From CBDFMG01 sp965221205 [NCBI: bacterium] (GTDB lineage: Bacteria > SM23-31), in NCBI GenBank assembly GCA_965221205.1, contig OZ244870.1, positions 124,001-188,000 on the forward strand: a stretch of 64,000 nt of DNA, in the 5' to 3' direction. The notes under the pieces were generated by a model. The model had not been told where the DNA came from and did no database searches. It was given only the letters and a program-made list of their open reading frames with translations. The position numbers were made by a program, and so were the translations under genes. Positions 56,480 to 64,000 of the stretch are shown piece after piece (the stretch's first letter is position 1; each line of letters opens with the position of its first letter).

Positions 56480-58231
56480 TTATTCCTGTTCTATTTCTTG
56501 CGTGAGGAGCTGCTTTTTATATAGTCCGGCATAGAGCCCACCAAGATTTACAAGTTCATCGTGTGAACCCTGCTCAACAATTACCCCTTCATCAAGCACA
56601 TAAATAATATCCGAGTCCTTAATAGTCGAAACTCTGTGGGAAATGATTATGCTCGTTCGTGAACGTACAACATCCTGCAGACGTGAAAGTATTTCTTCTT
56701 CTGTTTTTGTATCAACACTCGAAAGTGCATCGTCTAAAATTAGAATCTTCGGTTCACGTATAACCGCCCTCGATATTGCGGCGCGCTGTTTCTGACCTCC
56801 GGAGAGATTAATACCCCGTTCACCGAGCATTGTATTGTACTGCCTCGGAAATGCCTCGATATTCTCTTTGAGCTGCGAAATAGTTACTGCTTCATAGAGT
56901 TGGGGATCGGAGAACGATTCTATACCGTAGACAATATTTTCCTTGATTGTATCCGAAAAAAGAAACGTCTCCTGCGGAACAACACCGATGTTTTTTCGTA
57001 AATCATCGAGCGGTATTGTCAGTACATCGACACCATCGATAAACACTGTTCGCACAGGAGGTTGATAGATGCGGGGTATGAGATTAATAAGGGTACTTTT
57101 ACCTGATCCAGTCGGCCCGATTATAGCTGCCGTCCCGCCACCAGAAATAGTTAGATTTATATTCTTCAGAACAGGGCTGTTTCCGTTTTTGTATGAGAGT
57201 GATAGATTTTTGATAACAATATCCCCTGAAAATGAACCTACAAATGGAACCGATCGAGCATCATTTATGTCTGGTTTGACATCCATGATTACGTTCATTC
57301 TGCTCATTGAGGCTGCACCGCGCTGAAAAATATTCACAACCCACCCAACCGAAATTATAGGCCAGAGGAGTAAAAGCAGATAGGTATTGAATGCAACAAA
57401 TTCACCAAGTGTAAGTGTCTGCTGTATGACACTTCTGCCGCCATACCAGAGAATAAGGGCAAATCCCATACCGCTCACGAAGTGGATTGTCGGGTAGAAA
57501 AAGCTCCAGACTCGAATCAATTTTTTATTGAGAGATACATATTTCGTGTTCATGGAATCAAAAGTCTGAATTTCGCTCTGTTCTCTGACGTACGCTTTGA
57601 TTGTCCGGATACCCGATAGATTTTCCTGTGCTCTGGCACTGATCGCTGAAAACTGTGCCTGAATTTTTTCAAACCAGTAGTGTACCCGGACACCGAACCG
57701 GTTAATGAGAAATGCCAGCAGCGGAAACGGAAGCAGTGCAACAAGCGTAAGCTGCGGATTGATGCTTATCATATAGTATAAAGCAACACCGAAAAGAATA
57801 ACTGTGTTGAGAGAGTACATGATACCCGGCCCGAGTACCATACGGACGGCATTCAGATCGTTTGTCGCCCGGGACATGAGGTCACCAGTCCGGTTTGTAT
57901 TGTAAAACGACTGTTCCAGCATTTGAAGGTGCTTAAAAAAGTCATTCCTAATGTCATACTCGATTTTGCGGGAAATACCGATTATGGTGTTTCTCATCAG
58001 AAATCTGAATATCCCCTGTGTTGCCGCATAGATTAAGAGGAGTTTGACATGAGCAAAAAGTACCGATCTGTCGAGGTTATCACCCAAAGCATCAACGGCG
58101 TTTCCCATAATTCTCGGCACTTTTGTTGTAAAGAAAACAGTAAAAATGATAAACAGAATTCCAAAAATGAGTCCAACTTTGTATTTCTTTACGTATGGGA
58201 TAAGCCGTAAGAGGCTTGCTGTTCGTTTCAT
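56480..58231 (-). CDS. ABC transporter, ATP-binding and permease fused (MsbA/LmrA type)
   Basis: 583 aa half-transporter. Six N-terminal helices (about 15-300, type I exporter fold) precede the nucleotide-binding domain with Walker A GPTGSGKST (372-380), Q-loop Gln420, signature LSGGQKQR (from 476), Walker B ILILDD (496-501) and the switch His in IIISHRVSTIKDSD. It works as a homodimer or with a partner half-transporter, exporting lipids or drugs; the substrate is not predictable. ATG at 58231. It is the last of the lepA-lepB-nth-ABC group on the minus strand. Confidence 0.94.
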   Translation of the reverse strand: MKRTASLLRLIPYVKKYKVGLIFGILFIIFTVFFTTKVPRIMGNAVDALGDNLDRSVLFAHVKLLLIYAATQGIFRFLMRNTIIGISRKIEYDIRNDFFKHLQMLEQSFYNTNRTGDLMSRATNDLNAVRMVLGPGIMYSLNTVILFGVALYYMISINPQLTLVALLPFPLLAFLINRFGVRVHYWFEKIQAQFSAISARAQENLSGIRTIKAYVREQSEIQTFDSMNTKYVSLNKKLIRVWSFFYPTIHFVSGMGFALILWYGGRSVIQQTLTLGEFVAFNTYLLLLLWPIISVGWVVNIFQRGAASMSRMNVIMDVKPDINDARSVPFVGSFSGDIVIKNLSLSYKNGNSPVLKNINLTISGGGTAAIIGPTGSGKSTLINLIPRIYQPPVRTVFIDGVDVLTIPLDDLRKNIGVVPQETFLFSDTIKENIVYGIESFSDPQLYEAVTISQLKENIEAFPRQYNTMLGERGINLSGGQKQRAAISRAVIREPKILILDDALSSVDTKTEEEILSRLQDVVRSRTSIIISHRVSTIKDSDIIYVLDEGVIVEQGSHDELVNLGGLYAGLYKKQLLTQEIEQE

Positions 58232-58300
58232 TTATTATCTTCCGTTTAAATAACGGATTTTTTGAATGTTGTTTTCAAATTTATTTGTAGTACAGACAAC

Positions 58301-58954
58301 TTACCGTGAACGGTCGACACCGATCCGCTTACAATAGTCGTATATCGGACACTCACTGCAATAAGGAGAAACTGGTTTACACAAGTTTTGACCATAGGGA
58401 ACGAGAAGATCGTTTAACCGTATCCAATACTCCTTTGGGAGTTTTTTCCGGAGTGCAAATTCAGTTTCGTCCGGTGATTTAGTCGAGACATATCCCAACC
58501 TGTTCGAAATTCTGTGGACATGTATATCGACACAGATGCCCGGCTTGTTGTAGCCGAGTGTCACCACAAGATTGGCAGTTTTCCTCCCGACACCTTTAAA
58601 TTTCATCAGTTCATCGACATCGTCCGGCACTATCCCGTTATATTCATCAAAAAGGACTTGAGAAACTTCGACAATTGTTTTTGCTTTGTTCCGATAAAAT
58701 CCGACCGGATATATCAGTTCAGCAATTTCATCAACCGGGAGTCGGATCATGTCCTCGGGTGTGTCAGCCCTGTTGAACAGTTTATCAGATGCTATGCGAG
58801 TTGTTTCATCCTTCGTTCGAAGACTGAGTATCGTAGCAATCAGAATTCTGTACGGGTCCTTCTTTCGGGCAACGACACCGACAACCGGCTCTTTCCAACG
58901 GGTTATCGTCTCTTCAAGAATCGGTATTACTTTGTAAATGTGATTAGTATTCAT
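58301..58954 (-). CDS. nth: Endonuclease III
   Basis: 217 aa. The helix-hairpin-helix [13 protein letters not shown] contains catalytic Lys125, and Asp143 is in [14 protein letters not shown]. The [4Fe-4S] cluster ligands Cys192, 199, 202 and 208 follow the C-x6-C-x2-C-x5-C pattern. It removes oxidised pyrimidines and cuts the abasic site in base excision repair. ATG at 58954. It lies 41 bases after lepB. Confidence 0.96.
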   Translation of the reverse strand: MNTNHIYKVIPILEETITRWKEPVVGVVARKKDPYRILIATILSLRTKDETTRIASDKLFNRADTPEDMIRLPVDEIAELIYPVGFYRNKAKTIVEVSQVLFDEYNGIVPDDVDELMKFKGVGRKTANLVVTLGYNKPGICVDIHVHRISNRLGYVSTKSPDETEFALRKKLPKEYWIRLNDLLVPYGQNLCKPVSPYCSECPIYDYCKRIGVDRSR

Positions 58955-58995
58955 ACAGAGAGAAGGAGGGAGATTAATGTTGTTTGAGTGCTAAA

Positions 58996-59715
58996 TTAAC
59001 TAATAAGATTTGCAATACGGCTCCAACGAACTTTTGAGATAATATTATACAGAGGAACAGAAGGATCCCATGACCAGTAAATTATGAGTGCCTCACCGAC
59101 AAGGTTTTCTTTGGGAAGAAACCCCCAGTACCTGCTATCAAGACTATTATCCCTGTTGTCGCCCATGACAAAATAGTGACCATTGGGGACGGCAATCGGG
59201 CCGTAATTATCTTTATTGAAGTTCGACCGTGGTGGAAATATCCCGTTTTCATACACACCCTTGCTTTCGATCAGCATCGAGTCAAAACGGGAATGAGTGG
59301 GGTTATCAAACCGCTGTCCGTCGATATACAACTGTTTGTCTTTAATCTCGATTGTCTGCCCCTCTATTGCGATAAGTCGTTTTATATAGTCGAGTTCTGG
59401 ATCACGGGGATATTTAAAGACGATTATATTGCCGGGCTGCGGGTCTTTGTAACCGGGAAGCCGAATATCGGTGAACGGAACCTTCGCCCCATACACAAAT
59501 TTATTCACCAGTAGAAAATCTCCAACAAGGAGCGTGTCCTCCATCGATCCGGTTGGAATTTTGAACGCCTGAATAACAAACGAACGAATTAAAAACACGG
59601 AAACAGTGATTATGACGACTGTTTCAACTATCTCTTTGAACAGGTTCTTCTTCGGTGCAGGATTTTTTCGCGACGCTCTTTTTTTGGGATTATTCACACG
59701 AGTCCTCTCATTCAT
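58996..59715 (-). CDS. lepB: Signal peptidase I
   Basis: 239 aa from ATG 59715 (a TTG at 59721 would add two residues). One N-terminal helix (about 28-50). The catalytic Ser57 is in IPTGSMEDTLLVGDF and Lys112 in DYIKRLIAIEGQ; box E is GDNRDNSLDSRYWGFLP. It cuts signal peptides of secreted proteins on the outer face of the inner membrane. The N-terminus is Lys/Arg-rich. The 206-base gap to lepA holds no recognisable gene. Confidence 0.96.
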   Translation of the reverse strand: MNERTRVNNPKKRASRKNPAPKKNLFKEIVETVVIITVSVFLIRSFVIQAFKIPTGSMEDTLLVGDFLLVNKFVYGAKVPFTDIRLPGYKDPQPGNIIVFKYPRDPELDYIKRLIAIEGQTIEIKDKQLYIDGQRFDNPTHSRFDSMLIESKGVYENGIFPPRSNFNKDNYGPIAVPNGHYFVMGDNRDNSLDSRYWGFLPKENLVGEALIIYWSWDPSVPLYNIISKVRWSRIANLIS

Positions 59716-59921
59716 GTACAATACTATCCGATAACAATGTAAGAGTATTTATTAAAAAAAATGAGCCACGTGAATATTACGATTCAGTATAGTATTAAGT
59801 TCCCTATTGAGTGGTAATTTACGGTTAGGGATTCTGTACTACGCACCGTTTGAAAAATTAGCGCATCAGTTGATCGGTTGAAATGACAGCAGAGTTATAT
59901 GAATTGTTTTTCTAGTGTATT

Positions 59922-61715
59922 TTACATCTTTAATACAGCAAGAAATGCTTCCTGTGGAATTTCGACCTTCCCGACTTGTTTCATTCTCTTCTTGCCTTCT
60001 TTCTGCTTTTCGAGCAGTTTCCGCTTTCTGGTTATGTCGCCGCCGTAACATTTTGCGGTTACGTTTTTCTTGAGCGGCGCTATCCGTTCACGTGCAATAA
60101 TTTTATTGCCGATTCCTGCCTGTATGATGACTTCGAAGAGTTGTCTCGGGATAAGTTCTTTCAATTTTGCCGATATTTTCCTGCCCCACATATACGATTT
60201 ATCTTTATGGATAATAGCGGAGAGTGCATCAACAGGAATACCATTGATGAGTATATCGAGCTTAGTCAGATTTGATTCAATATAATCGTCAAAATCGTAG
60301 TCAAAGGACGCATAACCCCGTGTAACCGATTTCAGTTTATCGTAAAAATCGAACACGATTTCTCCCAACGGAAACTGGTAATTGAGAATCGAACGCTTCG
60401 CATCGACATATTCAGTATCGCCTATGATTGCCCTCCGTTCCCGCGCAAGATTCATGATGTTTCCCACGTAATCATTCGGTGTGACAATCTTGGCTTTGAT
60501 GTAGGGTTCCTCGATCCGTTCAATTGAACCCCGCTCGGGCATATTGACTGGATTTTCAATAAATGTAACAGTGCCATCACTCAGGACGACCCTATATTTT
60601 ACGTTTGGTATTGTTGTGACGAGGTCAATTGCGTATTCACGCTCAAGCCTTTCCTGAACGATTTCCATGTGGAGCAGTCCAAGAAATCCACAGCGGAAAC
60701 CAAATCCGAGCGCTTTTGATGTTTCAGGTTCATAAAGCAACGCCGCATCATTCAATTGCAGTTTTTCTAGTGATTCCCGGAGATCCTCAAAATTATCGGA
60801 ATCTGAAGGATAAAGACCAGCAAATACCATCGGTTTCGGATCACGATAGCCCGGAAGTGGCTCTAAATCAGAATGACCTGTTTTGGTAATGGTGTCGCCT
60901 ACCTTTGTATCTTTCACATTTTTTGCGCCTGAGATCAGATAGCCAACCTCTCCAGCTGAAAGCTTATCCCGTTTTTGACGCTTTATCCGCAGAACACCAA
61001 TTTCTTCGGCATCAAACGACTTTCCCGATGCGGAAAAAGTTATGGCATCTCCCTTTTTGATTTCTCCTTCGAATACACGGATATAAGCAACAGCCCCTCG
61101 ATACGAATCAAAAATCGAATCGAAAATCAGCGCCCGTGCCGGTTTTCCGATCTCAGAAGACGGCGGTGGAACACGCTCTACAATTGCCTGCAGTATTTCA
61201 ACTATTCCGGTTCCGACTTTTGCAGATGACTGGAGTATCTCTTCTTCTTTTACACCAAGAATACCCTGAATCTGCTTGACAGATTCATCGATTCTTGCAC
61301 TGGGAAGATCAATCTTATTGATAATTGGTATAATCGTGAGGTCATGTTCAAGAGCAAGATACATATTGTTGATTGTTTGTGCCTCAACACCTTGCGATGC
61401 ATCGATAACGAGCAGTACTCCTTCGCAGGCAGCTAGACTCCTGGAAACTTCATAAGAAAAATCGACATGTCCCGGAGTGTCGATGAGATTCAGTGAATAG
61501 GCGTGGTTCTTGTCCGGAGTGTATGTCATCTGGATAGCATGTGCTTTGATGGTTATGCCCCGCTCACGCTCCAAGTCCATATCATCGAGTACCTGTGCCT
61601 TCATCTCTTTTTCCGATATTGTCCCGGTATGTTCAAGAAGGCGGTCGGCAAGAGTCGATTTGCCGTGATCTATGTGAGCGATGATACAAAAATTTCTAAT
61701 ATTATTATCGTGCAT
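59922..61715 (-). CDS. lepA: Elongation factor 4 (LepA) GTPase
   Basis: 597 aa, normal for the family. G domain: [19 protein letters not shown] (G1), DTPGHVDF (G3), NKIDLPSA (G4) and SAKVGTG (G5). The LepA-specific C-terminal domain ends with [20 protein letters not shown], then [13 protein letters not shown]. It back-translocates ribosomes and helps ribosome biogenesis under stress. ATG at 61715. A terminator upstream (61840-61861) separates it from the bactofilin gene. Confidence 0.97.
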   Translation of the reverse strand: MHDNNIRNFCIIAHIDHGKSTLADRLLEHTGTISEKEMKAQVLDDMDLERERGITIKAHAIQMTYTPDKNHAYSLNLIDTPGHVDFSYEVSRSLAACEGVLLVIDASQGVEAQTINNMYLALEHDLTIIPIINKIDLPSARIDESVKQIQGILGVKEEEILQSSAKVGTGIVEILQAIVERVPPPSSEIGKPARALIFDSIFDSYRGAVAYIRVFEGEIKKGDAITFSASGKSFDAEEIGVLRIKRQKRDKLSAGEVGYLISGAKNVKDTKVGDTITKTGHSDLEPLPGYRDPKPMVFAGLYPSDSDNFEDLRESLEKLQLNDAALLYEPETSKALGFGFRCGFLGLLHMEIVQERLEREYAIDLVTTIPNVKYRVVLSDGTVTFIENPVNMPERGSIERIEEPYIKAKIVTPNDYVGNIMNLARERRAIIGDTEYVDAKRSILNYQFPLGEIVFDFYDKLKSVTRGYASFDYDFDDYIESNLTKLDILINGIPVDALSAIIHKDKSYMWGRKISAKLKELIPRQLFEVIIQAGIGNKIIARERIAPLKKNVTAKCYGGDITRKRKLLEKQKEGKKRMKQVGKVEIPQEAFLAVLKM

Positions 61716-61839
61716 AATGAATTACTGCTGCATTTCTCTTAATTCCTGCTTTCAGAGCCTGTATTATGTAAAATTACACATTTTCGGGCAGGAAAACAAA
61801 CTGTAATCGAATTCAGAACAAAAATGAGCTACAAAAGAA

Positions 61840-61861
61840 AAAACTCCCCTGAGGGAGTTTT
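61840..61861 (-). terminator. Intrinsic terminator after the atp-bactofilin group
   Basis: Perfect 9-base arms AAAACTCCC (61840-61848) and GGGAGTTTT (61853-61861) around a CTGA loop. On the minus strand the stem is followed by a T run (TTTTTTCTTTT). It lies 37 bases downstream of the bactofilin stop and upstream of lepA, so it ends the atpD-atpC-bactofilin transcript. Confidence 0.82.
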
Positions 61862-61897
61862 CTGTTCTGCAAACAATTTATGTACGCGGCACAAAAA

Positions 61898-62305
61898 TCA
61901 GGACTGTGTCAGCATCTCTTCCGGAGACAAATCAATTAGATCGACCTGCTTTGCTTTATGATTCACTTTGAGTTCTTTTCTGCAAATCATCGTGCATTTA
62001 CCGTTGAACGATGATCCTTCGGAAAAATGGACTTTTGCAGCAAAGAGGTCACCGTTCAGGGTTGCGCCTTTCTCAAGTGCTGCAGAATCGGTTGCCGTGA
62101 GGTTTCCATTGACAACACCCCTGACCTCCACATTCTTCGCGACAATATTTCCGGTAACGCTCCCTGCTTCCCCAACAGTCAGACTACCGACAGCTGTTAT
62201 ATTCCCTTTCAGCTCCCCCTGAATGTCAATTGAACTCAAGACAGTCAAGTTGCCTTCAACATATACGCCTTTACCAATATGAGTAATAATTTCATTTTCA
62301 GCCAT
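61898..62305 (-). CDS. Bactofilin (polymer-forming cytoskeletal protein)
   Basis: 135 aa from ATG 62305 (a TTG at 62317 adds four residues; GAGAAAT precedes the ATG). The repeated six-residue turns of a beta-helix are obvious: GKGVYVEGNLTVLSSIDIQG, LKGNITAVGSLTVGEAGSVT and GNIVAKNVEVRGVVNGNL, then GATLNGDLFAAKVHFSEG. Bactofilins form filaments without nucleotide and position cell-wall enzymes or other envelope machines. It is encoded just after atpC on the same strand. Confidence 0.93.
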   Translation of the reverse strand: MAENEIITHIGKGVYVEGNLTVLSSIDIQGELKGNITAVGSLTVGEAGSVTGNIVAKNVEVRGVVNGNLTATDSAALEKGATLNGDLFAAKVHFSEGSSFNGKCTMICRKELKVNHKAKQVDLIDLSPEEMLTQS

Positions 62306-62374
62306 ATTATTTCTCAAATACTCACTTTATTTATTAACGTTGGCTGCCAATCTGAATTCTGTTCATAGCTCTGA

Positions 62375-62740
62375 TTAACGCATAACGGGCGCGGTCGGTA
62401 TCAACCCATTCTCTGATGATTCGAGCAAGTTTTGTGCGCGAAGCCTCGATGCTTCTGTACGCGCCAGGTCTATTTCTTCTACTTTTTCTGCTGCTTCTGC
62501 CAGAATCGAAACCTGGTTTTCATGTATTTCTGCAAATCCGCCGCTTGTCGAGTAGTATTGTTCCTGTCCTTTTTCTTTTATTCTGATTTCGCCAATCTGG
62601 ATTGTTGTGAGAAACAGTGTGTGATTGTGCAAAACCTGAAAATACCCTTCAGTGCCGGGTGCAATAACGGATTCTACCTCACCTGAGTAAACATGTTTCA
62701 TCGGTGTTACGATATCGAGTTGAAAGGATTTGTCAATCAT
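62375..62740 (-). CDS. atpC: ATP synthase epsilon subunit, C-terminus frameshifted
   Basis: The annotated frame gives 121 aa: the N-terminal beta-sandwich (FQLDIVTPMKHVYSGEVESV, APGTEGYFQVLHNHTLFLTT) and the start of the C-terminal helices. It ends in an unrelated tail, ENGLIPTAPVMR. One base missing near 62425 explains this. The neighbouring frame reads REWVDTDRARYALIRAMNRI and ends QIGSQR at a TAA at 62334-62336, a typical second epsilon helix. The restored protein is 135 aa, the usual length. Epsilon links the rotor to the beta subunits and its C-terminal helices inhibit ATP hydrolysis. atpD lies 4 bases upstream. Confidence 0.9.
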   Translation of the reverse strand: MIDKSFQLDIVTPMKHVYSGEVESVIAPGTEGYFQVLHNHTLFLTTIQIGEIRIKEKGQEQYYSTSGGFAEIHENQVSILAEAAEKVEEIDLARTEASRLRAQNLLESSENGLIPTAPVMR

Positions 62741-62744
62741 ATTT

Positions 62745-64000
<1,256 letters not shown>

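Noticed and set aside
59722-59921. A gene or RNA in the lepA-lepB gap
   Set aside because: Stop-rich in all frames, with no convincing hairpin or tRNA-like fold.

Overview
This is a bacterial chromosome segment of moderate G+C (roughly low forties by eye) with dense, mostly operonic housekeeping genes. Alternative complex III next to an A2-type caa3 oxidase, a formiminotransferase with a Cys/His insertion, a bactofilin, lipoproteins of the 'C-x-NPFA' type, frequent TTG starts and a giant secreted TPR protein suggest an aerobic, Gram-negative-type member of the FCB superphylum (Marinimicrobia, Calditrichota or Rhodothermia/Ignavibacteria-like). The sequence alone does not settle the phylum. 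No rRNA, tRNA or CRISPR array was found.

Layout. 1-11.6 kb (+): a respiratory block with alternative complex III (actB end, actC-F), a 110-aa membrane protein, a SCO protein, caa3 oxidase subunits II, I, III and IV, heme A synthase, a second SCO and a DUF420 protein. 11.6-15.2 kb (-): dprA, obg and icd. 15.2-16.8 kb: small ORFs, including a 54-aa Cys protein missed by length filters, and an aquaporin with two frameshifts. 16.9-21.5 kb (-): serS, a polyprenyl sugar-phosphate transferase, a GT2 glycosyltransferase and pdxJ. 21.6-29.5 kb: an accessory, decaying region with two paralogous lipoproteins each broken by an in-frame TAG, a frameshifted coiled-coil/HEAT-like gene, an intact lipoprotein, a frameshifted alpha-solenoid gene, a frameshifted DNA methyltransferase fused to an HNH domain, a frameshifted GC-rich lipase and a 131-bp inverted-repeat element that abuts and ends thrC. 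29.5-41.5 kb (-): thrC, gatBA, tatA, DUF4321, pssA-psd, purC, purB, htrA, a transaldolase-like aldolase, truA and ecfT. 41.8-56.4 kb (+): M50 protease, panC, GlmU-like nucleotidyltransferase, LytR_C protein, rsfS, PfkB kinase, mltG, uvrD/pcrA, the 1278-aa TPR protein, nadC, a probable birA remnant and ftcD. 56.5-64 kb (-): ABC exporter, nth, lepB, lepA, terminator, bactofilin, atpC and atpD (truncated by the window edge).

How it fits together. ActB-F take electrons from quinol and hand them, through c-type hemes in ActE and in oxidase subunit II, to the caa3 oxidase. SCO proteins, CtaA and probably DUF420 serve its CuA and heme A assembly. AtpD/AtpC at the other end use the resulting proton gradient. 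The rest is nucleotide, cofactor, phospholipid, envelope and repair housekeeping.

Quality note. At least nine reading-frame lesions were found by reading across frames, most of them single-base losses and several in homopolymers; one lies in atpC. They may be real gene decay, assembly errors, or both. TAG is used as the ordinary terminal stop in actE, panC, nadC and the DUF420 gene, so the in-frame TAGs are not evidence of recoding. No clearly new biological system was seen. The most unusual candidates are the methyltransferase-HNH fusion, the inverted-repeat element at thrC, and the hidden 54-aa Cys protein.
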